A stretch of 64,000 nt of DNA from positions 1 through 64,000 of the forward strand of contig JAPEUT010000024.1 in the NCBI GenBank assembly GCA_027946375.1, given 5' to 3'. The position numbers and the translations under genes are program-made. The notes beneath the pieces are model-generated. The model did not search any database. It saw only the letters and a program-made list of their open reading frames with translations, and had not been told where the DNA came from. The DNA comes from Neodidymelliopsis sp. IMI 364377 (Eukaryota; Ascomycota; Dothideomycetes; Pleosporales; Didymellaceae). Position 1 is the stretch's first letter, and each line of letters opens with the position of its first letter. Of this stretch, positions 1 through 9,712 are shown one piece after another.

Positions 1-241
1 GTGATGGGGTGATGGGGGGAGGGAGGGAGTATGGATGGATGATGATATGGCAAGATGGAACAGCACAGTAGAGATGATCATGTATAGTGTTGGTTTCGGA
101 AGAGAACTGAGGTCATGCAGGTCAACGGAATTAGCAGAAATTAACAATGGCATGGGTGGGTATCGATAGTGATTGCAAGCACCGAACCCCCCCTAGCATG
201 GTGGTTCCCGTGGGCTTTGACCCCCTTATCCTGATCTGAGA
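1..241. other. Left-edge non-coding stretch
   Basis: No gene is supported here. The stretch holds G-rich GGATGG/GATGATG simple sequence at the extreme left, then ordinary sequence that probably belongs to the promoter or 5' leader of the downstream GATA factor gene. A C-run lies near 186-195. Confidence 0.5.
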
Positions 242-2154
242 ATGTACCACCTGGGGATCTTCCAGGCTATCAGTTCGTTGTGAGCTCGTTCTTTGATTGT
301 TACTCTTTGCACTCGTTTGTTGTTGTGGTGCTTGCTACTGTTTCGCTCCCTTTTGGCGCTCCACTCACTCAAGTCGCTCTCTTGGAAGCTCTACCAGCTG
401 TTGTCGGTCTTTTTTTAATTCGAACGCGCTGTTTGTGGCTGCTGTGCTGCATTCCGGTATACACACACACCTCTTCTCTCATCCGTCGAGAAGCGCAACG
501 CGTTTCTCTTTAGTAATTCACCACGGCTTCCGCGCTGGCTTCCTCGATCCTGCCCCGGCCGCAGGCCCACGATTCGTTTCGCAGACCATCGATACTGCAG
601 GCGTTTGACCTGCCGGCCATCAGAACGACGTCGCCGCCGGCGTTCGACCAGAAGACGCTGCCGTCCATCAGTCCTGAGATCCTGGGCCGCGACCTGTCTC
701 GGCCGTCGAGCAGCTCGACCGTGGCGTCATTTACACAGCAACGGCAGGGCAGCAATGCGTCGATGCAGCTGCCGGCGCTGTCGACTCTTGCATCGCTAGC
801 GTCCAACAGCGCCGTTGCACACAAAGACAACGACAGCATGGACAGGACGAGGAGAGAGTCGCCGTCGATGAAGATGCCGTCGCCGCCAAGGTACGTGCAT
901 GTTGGCAGCCCAGCGAGTGAGAGGGCACGCAGAAGCAATGCAGTGCGCGTGTGGTGCTCCCCGCCGGCCGTAGCAGCCCACCGGGAGGGCATATCGCAGC
1001 ACCGCAAAAGGCTTGGCATTTGCACCTCACATTTTCGCCCTCTGACTGACGCGGCGCCTAGCAAACCCTCCAATGGCCTCAGCATGACCTACGCGACCGC
1101 CGCGCCCGCAACTGCTGGCGGACAGCCAAACTCGCCGGTAAGCTTTTTCCTCTGTGGTGGTGGTGAGGGTGCGTAGCTGTGATGCCGCCGTCTGGGCAGG
1201 ACAATTCCTGTTCTTATCCTTATCGCGTCGACAATCGATAGCACCTCCTCATCCACCGCCTGGTACCTACTCGAAGTACCTGAAGAACTCCAAGATGACT
1301 AACGTCTCCCCAGCCTGTCTGCCAGAACTGCACCACAAGCACCACGCCGCTCTGGCGCCGCGATGAGTCGGGCGCTGTGCTGTGCAACGCCTGCGGCCTG
1401 TTTCTGAAGCTGCACGGCCGCCCGCGCCCCATCTCGCTCAAGACGGATGTCATCAAGAGCCGCAACCGCGTCAAGACGGGCGGGCCAGGGCGCAAGAAGG
1501 TACGCCAGCATAGATGAACCCTCTTGTACAGCGCTTGTCTAACCGTCCCAGGGCGAGGCAATCAACGGCCTTGCTGCCGCCCACCCCGACGCCGACGGCC
1601 AGATGGGCCTTGCTCAGCACCGCCGCGCCTCGGGCAAGATGTCGTCGGGCCTGTCCGACCGCTCGCAGTCGCCCATCTCGCGCACCGGCACCCCCAACTT
1701 CGCCCACCCGTCCAACATTGCGCCCCAGCACATGTTCGAGCAGGCCCTCAGCAGCGACGCCGTCTTCCAGTCCCCCTCCCTGCACGGCTTCGGCCTGCGC
1801 CAGCCCTCGCCCGGCTCCACGTCGTCGATCAACGGCTCGCACCTCGAGCCCCCGCTGTCGTACGACTCGCTCGCCGCCCAGAACACGGCTCTCAAGACGC
1901 GCGTCTCGGAGATGGAGCTGATCAACGACCTTTTCCGCAACCGTGTCAGCGAGCTCGAGACCAGCGAGGGCCAGGCACGTGCGACTGAGCAGGCGCTGAG
2001 AGCCGAGCTCGAGGCCACGCAGCAGCGCGAGCAGGCCCTCAAACGCCGCATCGAGGAAATTGAGGAGGAGAGCCCGCGCCACAAGAAGATGAAGATGAGC
2101 GACCTGGTTGACGAGAGTCGTGCCGGCTCGCCCATCAGCTCCATGGTGGAGTAG
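242..2154 (+). CDS. areB: GATA zinc-finger transcription factor, AreB/NreB/ASD-4 type
   Basis: A nuclear DNA-binding regulator. In Aspergillus and Penicillium the AreB/NreB family opposes AreA in nitrogen metabolite control; in Neurospora the homologue ASD-4 is needed for ascospore development. One class IV GATA finger is encoded at 1314-1499 (CQNCTTSTTPLWRRDESG, then CNACGLFLKLHGRPRP), with the basic tail RNRVKT. A long C-terminal coiled coil rich in E, L and R follows (about 1905-2090), the second family hallmark. Introns are 891-1061, 1138-1313 and 1500-1551; the stop is at 2154. The 5' end is uncertain: the exon up to 890 is open back to a stop at 511 with no in-frame ATG before 763. One model that keeps frame starts at ATG 242, with donor GTGAGC at 280 and acceptor GCAG ending at 584, giving about 402 residues. 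Identity is firm; the start is inference. Confidence 0.88.
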
Positions 2155-2628
2155 AATCCGCCGTTGGACGAATATCTGTTATGACTGCATGCGGTTCTTG
2201 TCTTCTGTCGTTGTCGTTGTCGTTGTTGCTGTTCGTCTTGCGCGCTCCGGTCTGGTTTCCCGCTGGCGATACCCCTGCTACTGGACTACACTCATCATAT
2301 CTCGCCTCACCACTCACCGCCGTAATACTCCCTCTCACCAACCAACCCACCAACCTAACCATCCCACTCCAATCTCATCACGACAAAGCCCCTCCCCGCA
2401 TCCACATCGATGTTGATGTTGATGTTGATGCCAATGTCGACGCCCCCGAAAGCTCTCGACCCTGGTCGTACTCCTCTCACGACCGCTTAATGTCTGAATA
2501 CCACTTCTTCTTCTCCAACTTTTCTTCTTCTCGTTGTCTTTCAAGACACTCGATACTTTCTGTACTTAGTAATTCTTTCCCCAACCTTCTTTTTTTTTAA
2601 CGCACGCTTTGATACCAGGGGTTTATGT

Positions 2629-2775
2629 TGATGGATGGCTGGATGGATGGGTGGCTGGAGCTCGGTTCTGTTCTGTTCTGTTCTTGGGTCGCGGGTTGGT
2701 GTGGATGGTAATAGACAGTGAGGTGGGTGGAAAGAGGGGTTGTTGATGTGGATGGATGGATGGATGGATGGATGC
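2629..2775. repeat. Interrupted (GGAT)n tetranucleotide repeats
   Basis: Runs of ATGG/GGAT occur at about 2629-2653 and again at about 2749-2775, separated by unique sequence containing a short TTCTG run. They are microsatellites in a 3' flank, likely length-variable. Confidence 0.75.
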
Positions 2776-2831
2776 TCATGGTCTTTGTGTCCCTGAAAAA
2801 GAAAAGTTTATTTCTGTTAAAAGGGGTATAG

Positions 2832-2873
2832 CGATGGATGGATGAATGGATGGATGGATGGATGGATGGATGG
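2832..2873. repeat. (GGAT)n microsatellite
   Basis: About ten near-perfect copies of GATG/GGAT with one GAAT variant. This is the longest tetranucleotide run in the window. Confidence 0.85.
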
Positions 2874-3028
2874 TTAGGGAAGGGGCAAAATGAATGAGAT
2901 GATATGTCATGACACGATTCGAAAGAGTATCATTGGTTCTTGCACTTTTCATACTTGCTGATCACGGGACTCATTCTTATAAACATCCACATCCACATCA
3001 CCCATCTTCTAAACACAAAATCTCCTAA

Positions 3029-4997
3029 TCACCGCCCAAAACTAAACCACCCCTTCTTCACCTGCGGCCTTTCCTCCTTCTTCTCCTCAACCTCCTCCTT
3101 CTTCTCTTCCACCCCCACCTCCTTCACCCGCCCAGGATACTCTACATAGTTCCACGCCACGTCCAGGAAGAGCGGTTTGACAGGTACGGGTTTCAGTTTC
3201 GGCGGCCACGTGACGAGGTTCTGTAGGTCGATGGTGCCGGATGCGGGGTACTCGTTTAGGCGCTCGACGACGGGGGCGGCGTTGGCGTTGGCGTTGGTGG
3301 TGCTGGGGGTGGAGGTGGAGGTGGAGGAGGAGAGTTGGGAGAGGGCGACCAGGCCGCGGTAGTGCGAGGTTAGGTGGGTGAGGGTCGTGGTTAGGGTTTG
3401 GGTTTGCTGGGGGGAGAGGGTGAGTTTGGTTGTTGAGGAAGGAGAGGTGGTGGTGGTGGTTGAGGAAGAGGAGGAGGACGATTGAGAGAGTGTCAGGGCG
3501 CGGCTGCATAGTGCGAGAGCTTGCTTGGGCGCTGAGAGGAAGGCGTGCGAGTGTGACAGGTTTAGACACTTTAGTGCTTGGAAGTATGCGCGCTGGCTGT
3601 CGAGCTCGGCCACGAAGCCAGTGTCGCGTGCTGCACCGCGGAGGTCCTTGATCGAGTCGATGCTCTGCAGGATGGCATCGTACAGGGCAATGCGCTCCCG
3701 AAGCCTGGCGAGCTTGCGGCCTGTTGGCTCTTCGCGCTCCACCCACTCTTTGCCGTCCTTGCGCGGCCGGCGTGGCTTCTGCGGAGGGTTTGGAGGGAAC
3801 GAGAGGCCGTCGTCTGCGCCGATGAGCACTCTGTTCCTCCCAATGCGCCAGGAGATGAGGTCGTAGTTGACGGCGAGGCTGGTCACGCGGAGATCCTGCA
3901 TACGTGCATCGCCCTCGTCGACACCTTCCTTCTCCAGCTCTTCAATGGCACGTCGCGTGGCGTCAACGGCGTCCTGGCTGGCGATGAGGATGTCGTCGTA
4001 TGCGTTGGCGCGGTCCTTGGGCGAAGACGAGGCACTGGACTGGTCGAGGTTGGCAGAGGCCGCTTCGATGGAGACGAGAGCTTGGCCAATGGCGGCATCG
4101 ACAATGTTTGCGGTGCGTCCGCGCCAGGTGATCTGAGAGCCTGTGTGTGTTAGTGCAGTCTTGTTGGTGGATGCTTCTACGACTCACTCGAAGCGGTGGC
4201 CTCTTCCTCCTGCAGCGCCGTGGCATCAATCTGCTGCACAGCCTTTGCCAGCTGCTCGTCCTTGGGGAAGTATTTGTTTGCAACCGCGGGCACGCCGACA
4301 GTGCGGGGAATGCGGTTCTGGTAGGCGGCGTAGCGAATGCTGGGGTCGATGGTTCCCGTCAGGACGTCCTTGAACAGGTCCTTCTTGGTGGCCTTGTGCA
4401 GGGCACTGTACAGGACCCTGGCGGCGGCAAAGTTTGTGAGACAGGCATCCCAGCGCTGGGGCGAGGCAGTCTTCGCCTTGATGCCCTCGGCCTGCTTCTC
4501 AAAGTCCTGCGCACCGGCGAGAGCGTACACGTATGCCTTTGCCTCGAGCACGTCGGTGGCTGAAGCGCCGCTGGCTGCGTCTGACAACAGGGCGACGACC
4601 TCCTTTGCGCTCTGGACGGCCTTGTGCAGGCGCGAGATGATGTGCTGGCGGGTGGAGCCGGTGATGTTCTTGTCGGCGTTGTCCTCGGAGTGGAGGGCCT
4701 TCATGGCCATTGCATGCGCCCATGCTCGCTCGGCGGTGAGGAGGAGGATGTGGAGGAACCTTGTCCATTAGTTGCTGCAACGTCACATGATAGACACTCG
4801 ACCTACTCGACATTCTTCGCAATGTCCTCGGCGGTGACAGGCGTCTTTGGCGCATATTTGGCATTTTTGGGCGTGGCCCGCCCCAGCTTCTTCTGCACAA
4901 TGCGCAGGCGACGGGTCAATTGGGCGCGGTAGGTGCTGTAGTCGCCCAGCAGGAAGGCGGCCTCGCGGTACTCGGCGACATATTTGGTGATGTCCAT
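3029..4997 (-). CDS. SRP68: Signal recognition particle subunit SRP68
   Basis: The RNA-binding subunit of the signal recognition particle. It pairs with SRP72 on the S domain of SRP RNA and serves co-translational targeting to the ER. Three exons, complement of 4807-4997, 4188-4759 and 3029-4140, give 624 residues, normal for fungal SRP68. The N terminus starts MDITKYVAEYREAAFLLGDY and contains the basic YRAQLTRRLRIVQKKLG RNA-binding segment. Splicing of the 47-nt intron restores the family motif FLHILLLTAERAWAHAMAMK. The C terminus carries PLFLDVAWNYVEYP, typical of the SRP72-binding end, then ends KKGWFSFGR. A Ser/Thr low-complexity stretch lies around 3400-3480. I chose the ATG at 4997 because the conserved domain begins there; the frame stays open upstream but is not conserved in character. 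Confidence 0.94.
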
Positions 4998-5499
4998 GGC
5001 TGCGGTGCTGCGGTGGTGAGGGTGCAGCTCGACGGCAGTGTGGGGTAGCATCACACACACCGCACGCACGCACGCGCTCGCGGTCTGCACGGAGGATGAC
5101 TAAGCAGCAGCGGCCTAAGCTCAGGGCCCTGCAAAGGAAAGTCGCCTGACATCGCGTTTCTCGTTTCTAGCTTCTAGAATTTTGGTGCAAAGGTCATAGA
5201 TATCCGACTCGCACGCACGCGCCATTGCCACTACGCCGCGCAGTCACCGTCTTTCCTTTGCCGTCTGTACACTACGCTCTTTTCTGTTTTGCTTCTGCAT
5301 TGCAGGCGTTGTGCTCCCAACTTGCTCCTGCTTTTGCTGTCATTGCCGTTGCCACGCATCGCATCGCCGAGTATCTACTCACCACTCGACCACCCCATCC
5401 CAGCGCCGCCTCCACCATAGCTCTCCACGCCCACGCCCACGCCCACGCCCACGCCCGACCACTCCCACTGCATCGCCTGCGCATTCGACGCTCCAGGTG
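4998..5499. promoter_or_regulatory. Divergent promoter between SRP68 and the PPR gene
   Basis: This 500-bp region serves two divergent genes. It contains GCAC repeats near 5060-5080 and 5212-5220 and a CCCACG hexamer run at about 5425-5456 close to the PPR start codon. No clear TATA box is seen. Confidence 0.55.
5425..5456. repeat. (CCCACG)n hexanucleotide repeat in a 5' leader
   Basis: About five tandem copies of CCCACG lie 45-75 bases before the PPR gene start codon. They would be in its 5' UTR, or would encode Pro-Arg repeats if translation began upstream at 5311. Confidence 0.8.
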
Positions 5500-8400
5500 A
5501 TGCTCGAGCGAGCTTCGACATGCCTTGAATCCGGCGGCCGCCAGCTCTTCCGTGCCCCCAAACCATGTCTGCGCTCTCGCCGCAAGCTGCACTCGGCCTT
5601 CTGGCACCACGGTGCGAGCGACCTCAGCCTGCCACTGTGGTGGGCCATCAACTCGACACACGCTGCCCCTGTAACCGACGGCCCCGGCCAGCCCACCACG
5701 AGCAGCAATGGCGGTGCGCCGCTGGACTTCTTGTACCCTGAGAAGACGCTGGCTCTGTTGAGGAAGCTTTCGCTGCAGGACACGGCCAGGTCAGAGGGCA
5801 GACGGCGGCAGCTGCAGCGACCGGCAACCCGCAGCTATGCTACAGTTCGACGGATTGCACAACTCGACACCAATGCCGACGTCGAGGATGTCGTCGATAC
5901 TGCAGAGGAACAGGCCGCGAGACAGGAGATGCGTGAACGCTTGCAACAGGCCACTGCGCAAGATGTCCTGGTCGAGCTGTTGCGTACGATGGAGCCGGGC
6001 AAGCAAGAGCTGGCGTGGCAACTCTACATTGCTCTTTCTGAGCGCGCCGCCACCAACGACCTACGTCTGGACCTCCTCGACTACCTCACCGCAGACCCCG
6101 ACTCAGCAGTGCCCACCCGCATCATCAAGCTATTCGCCAAGCTCCCCGAGTCTGCGCGCACCCCCGCGTCGTATCGCGCTGTCATAGCAGCTTACGTTGC
6201 CATACGGGAGGTTGGTCCCGCCATCAAGTTCCACTCCGACGCTGCACAGGCAGGATTCAACAAAAAGGACGACGATCTGGTTGACATTGGAACAAATATC
6301 ATCCTGCGGCGACTGGTCTTTGACGAGCAGTGGGACCTGGCTCTGCGTGTCTTCAGGTCCTATGTCGCTCACCACCGCCAGACGGTCGGTCGTCAGTACA
6401 CGACTTATCGAATCCACTGGGCACAGGAAACGCTACCAGAGATATGGACAGACGCTGCTCGGCTGCCTGAGATAAAGGAGCACGTGCAGTCCCTCCTCTT
6501 GTATGTACGTGAAAACAAGGACGAACTCACGAGAACGCCTAGAATCAAGTCGCAAACTCAAGCTTTTGTCCAGAGCTTCCTACCCCACGTCATGGACCGC
6601 CTTTTGCACGTTCGCAAGCCGAATGAAGACGAGATCTGGGATTGGTTCAACGGCCTATTCGACAAACTCCATGCACTGGGCCTACCGGTGGACGCCAGCT
6701 ACAACTACGCCATCACGGCAATGCTCAAACTCGATCGGTACCGCGAGTACACCAACAAGCGAAAGCTGCATCTCGAAATGTACCGCAGATACCGACAGTG
6801 GTACCTCTATGATCGCGTGGAGGACCCAGACTTTAAAACTCTCCCTCCTCGGCTCCCCATGCTATCGTGGATTCTCATCTCCCATGGAAAGCACAGTAGT
6901 CTGGGTCGCGTTAACGATATCGTCAACGACATTCGCACGTTTTATCCCGACAAACCCTTGCGACCGAATATTTTGGATGCTCTGTTGATCATCTACGCAG
7001 AACATGGCGACGTCGAGCGTGTCAATGAGTATTTCGACGAGTACCGCGCAAACTACGACAACCTAGGGTTAAAGCAGGCCAACAGCCTCATCTATGTTCA
7101 GTCTCGGCGCGCCAACATTCCCGGCGCACTTGCAGCGTTTCGTCGAATCGGAGAGGAGCTTGGTTTCACACCTGATGTACAGATGTGGAACACTCTGCTT
7201 CTCACCTACGTTCGTGCCGACGACCTCGATGGAGCCCTGGAGACCTTCAACAATGCCCTGGACGCTGGTATGGAGCCCAACGTCCACACGTTTGGACCCA
7301 TGCTCGACATGTGTGCAAACAGGGGCGACATTGAGGCTTTCGAAGCGCTGTATTCACGAGGAAAGCAGATGGGCGTTGCGCTAGATAGGGACGTTCGAGC
7401 CCGGTCGGGCTACGTCCAGGCCTTCCTTAATGCCGACGACCCAGACGGCGCCGAGGACATTGCGCAGGGCATGCTGAAGCAGTGGCTGGCTGGAGTGCTC
7501 ACCGGACATCCGCTCACGCATACCTGGAACATCATGATCCAATACTACGCTCTGATAGGAGACGTAGCCAACAGCAGGCGACTGTATCGGGAGATGGTCG
7601 ACAACAAAATTCCTGTAGACAACGTCACCTTTGGCAGTCTGATGCGATCGCTGATCGAGATCAAGCAAACCAATGCTGCATACAAGATTCTTAGAGTGAC
7701 TCTTCCAGCCAACAACATGCGTGTAGAGGCCATCCACTACGCAATCTGCATGACCGGTTTCCTGAAAGAGGGACAATACGATCTGGCCATGGAAACATAC
7801 GAACGCATGGTTGAGCGGAACGTGACCGAAACTATGAGTTCTCGTCAGGCAGCCATCAACACTGTTGGTATGCGTGAGCTTATAAAGCTGATGAACGCAA
7901 ACAAACGCAATCCCAAGAAGCGCTTGCGATATGTGGAAGAGCTGCTCCGCAACATGTTGGCAACCGACATGGGCCAGGACGTCGCGAACCGCCAGCCTAC
8001 TCACAACCGCTACATCGACGCTCAGACTCAGTCTGCCGTCCCGCCGTCCTACTATGGCCTCCTCATCACCCTCTACACCACCCGCGGCGCGTATGATATC
8101 TGCAAGGACCTCTTCGCCAAAGCCGAAGCCACGCAAGACGATCCCTCCAGCTTCGAAGCCCCCATCACCTTCCTGACTGCCATCATGGGAGCGCACTACC
8201 GCGCCAAAGAGTGGGACGAGGTAGCAAAATGCTGGGACCTCGCTGTCAGATCAGCCTCCAAGCTCGTCAAAACCGTCCAACAAGTCATGAGCCCCGCGCC
8301 ACCACTCTCATCCTCCACCTCTCTCACCGACGGCACCGTCATCCAGAGCTTCGAAGAGTCCCGCATTGCCTCTAACCGACGTCAAATCCTCGTCAAAGCC

Positions 8401-8943
8401 ACCCGCCTGTACATTCGCTCGCTCATCAACCGACCCGACCGCACCGGCGCCCTCCTCCAACGCGCCCACGAAACCATCCACTCGCTCCTCACCAACGGCT
8501 TCGTCTTGGACAACTTCACCTGGAACGAATTCATCGTCGCCCTCACCACCAAAAACCACTTCATCTCCGCCTTCACAATCGCACAAACCTACCTCATGCC
8601 GCGCTTCCCCGGCTGGCGCAACCTCGCCCCCTACTACATCCGCCACGACAAAAAGGGCTACCAATGGATGGAACTCCGGCACTACGAAATCAAGCGCACA
8701 GCCGTGCTGCCGCGATACAAAACCCTCGTCGTTCTCGCCAAAGCATTTGCAGGCATCAAAGAAGACGAGCGCAACGGCGTAGGCTACGACGAGAAGAGCG
8801 GGAAGTGGGCGCGTGAGATTCTAGAGGAAAAAGCACCCGCTGTTTGCAGGGCTGTCGAGACGATGCCGCGCACGAGTGATAGGTTGCAGGAGAGGTACTT
8901 TGGTAGTGAGAGGGAGGTGTGGGGGCGGAAGATGAGGTTTTGA
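5500..8943 (+). CDS. Mitochondrial pentatricopeptide-repeat protein, Cya5/PET309-like
   Basis: Single-exon gene of 1147 codons. Pentatricopeptide proteins of this size in fungi act in mitochondria on organellar mRNAs; the closest family I recognise is Cya5/PET309, a translation activator for cytochrome oxidase subunit 1, but that assignment is inference. The N terminus (MLERASTCLESGGRQLFRAP) is basic and acid-poor, as expected for a matrix presequence. Helical-repeat signatures recur through the middle: TPDVQMWNTLLLTYVRADD, PNVHTFGPMLDMCANRGD, HTWNIMIQYYALIGDVANSR and PVDNVTFGSLMRSLIEIKQ, spaced roughly 35 residues apart. The reading frame is open from 5311, but the ATG at 5500 opens the presequence-like segment and follows a repeat-rich leader. 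It is divergent from SRP68. Confidence 0.9.
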   Translation: MLERASTCLESGGRQLFRAPKPCLRSRRKLHSAFWHHGASDLSLPLWWAINSTHAAPVTDGPGQPTTSSNGGAPLDFLYPEKTLALLRKLSLQDTARSEGRRRQLQRPATRSYATVRRIAQLDTNADVEDVVDTAEEQAARQEMRERLQQATAQDVLVELLRTMEPGKQELAWQLYIALSERAATNDLRLDLLDYLTADPDSAVPTRIIKLFAKLPESARTPASYRAVIAAYVAIREVGPAIKFHSDAAQAGFNKKDDDLVDIGTNIILRRLVFDEQWDLALRVFRSYVAHHRQTVGRQYTTYRIHWAQETLPEIWTDAARLPEIKEHVQSLLLYVRENKDELTRTPRIKSQTQAFVQSFLPHVMDRLLHVRKPNEDEIWDWFNGLFDKLHALGLPVDASYNYAITAMLKLDRYREYTNKRKLHLEMYRRYRQWYLYDRVEDPDFKTLPPRLPMLSWILISHGKHSSLGRVNDIVNDIRTFYPDKPLRPNILDALLIIYAEHGDVERVNEYFDEYRANYDNLGLKQANSLIYVQSRRANIPGALAAFRRIGEELGFTPDVQMWNTLLLTYVRADDLDGALETFNNALDAGMEPNVHTFGPMLDMCANRGDIEAFEALYSRGKQMGVALDRDVRARSGYVQAFLNADDPDGAEDIAQGMLKQWLAGVLTGHPLTHTWNIMIQYYALIGDVANSRRLYREMVDNKIPVDNVTFGSLMRSLIEIKQTNAAYKILRVTLPANNMRVEAIHYAICMTGFLKEGQYDLAMETYERMVERNVTETMSSRQAAINTVGMRELIKLMNANKRNPKKRLRYVEELLRNMLATDMGQDVANRQPTHNRYIDAQTQSAVPPSYYGLLITLYTTRGAYDICKDLFAKAEATQDDPSSFEAPITFLTAIMGAHYRAKEWDEVAKCWDLAVRSASKLVKTVQQVMSPAPPLSSSTSLTDGTVIQSFEESRIASNRRQILVKATRLYIRSLINRPDRTGALLQRAHETIHSLLTNGFVLDNFTWNEFIVALTTKNHFISAFTIAQTYLMPRFPGWRNLAPYYIRHDKKGYQWMELRHYEIKRTAVLPRYKTLVVLAKAFAGIKEDERNGVGYDEKSGKWAREILEEKAPAVCRAVETMPRTSDRLQERYFGSEREVWGRKMRF

Positions 8944-9712
8944 GTGTATTGTATTGTATGTGTATGACTAGTTTTGTAGTTGTGGTGTAGTTGTGGTTGG
9001 TAAGGTAAGGTAATGTGGTGTATTGTGTGGTGTGTTTGTATGTAGTTGTATACTATTCTATTCTATTCTATCCTGTTCTAAATACTGCATTTGTGGATTT
9101 TTTTGTTGTGGTGTTAATATATTGCTGTTCTTAGTATTATTCTTGCTTTTATTCTCTTCTACTCTCTTATCTAGAACTTAAGAGAATAATTGTCTTTTAT
9201 GTTATTAAAACATAAGAATTATATAACAAAATATTATATACATAGAATAGTAAAGAAATTTAGTAGGGTTATGTTACCTTATGTTTTGCGTGATTTATAT
9301 TTTACATTTGTTAAATATAGAAGTAACATAGATATTTAGAGTAAGAAGCATTCTGCTCTTTAGTACTGGGTGCTATATTAATCGCATTCGTAATTTCTCT
9401 ACGTTGAAGAGAGTTGGTAGGAGTCGTGCAGAGGAAATGGAAACACGGGGCTTAGGTAGTTATAGTTGCTATCTTCTGTATATGATGCACAAGTACAAAA
9501 CGTGGCTAGACCTTTTTTTGTTCCCCTTGAAATCCATATTGTCTGCTGTTTGCCCAAGAGGACACACTTACAACGACGTTTATCCAGAATATGTTGAGGT
9601 GCTGTAAAGGAAAAAAGCATGTTGTTAAATTGGACGTTGGTGAACGGGGCTCGATACCGTGGAAACTCTGCCACAGCTGAAATATCTAGCAGTTTTTCAA
9701 AGGAAATCCTTC
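8944..9712. other. AT-rich gene-free island
   Basis: Composition drops sharply to AT-rich at about 9060-9390, with many TA steps, short TATTCTA runs and no open frame of note. It lies between the 3' ends of the PPR gene and the ankyrin gene. A degenerate, RIP-affected transposon remnant or simply a relaxed 3' spacer would both fit. Confidence 0.6.

Larger units (their letters stand above)
2155..3028. other. Convergent intergenic region with simple repeats
   Basis: This lies between the 3' ends of the GATA factor and SRP68 genes. It holds a GATGTT microsatellite near 2407-2432, CT-rich tracts at 2500-2600 and two blocks of GGAT tetranucleotide repeats. No protein gene is supported. Confidence 0.7.

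Noticed and set aside
510..1085. 191-codon frame on the complement of the GATA gene
   Set aside because: It is antisense to the AreB exons, has no domain, and follows from GC-rich codon structure.
2597..2873. Repeat blocks that might suggest a CRISPR or satellite array
   Set aside because: They are plain GGAT tetranucleotide runs with no spacers of regular length.
7381..8196. 271-codon frame antisense to the PPR gene
   Set aside because: It lies fully within a well-supported coding exon and shows no recognisable motif.
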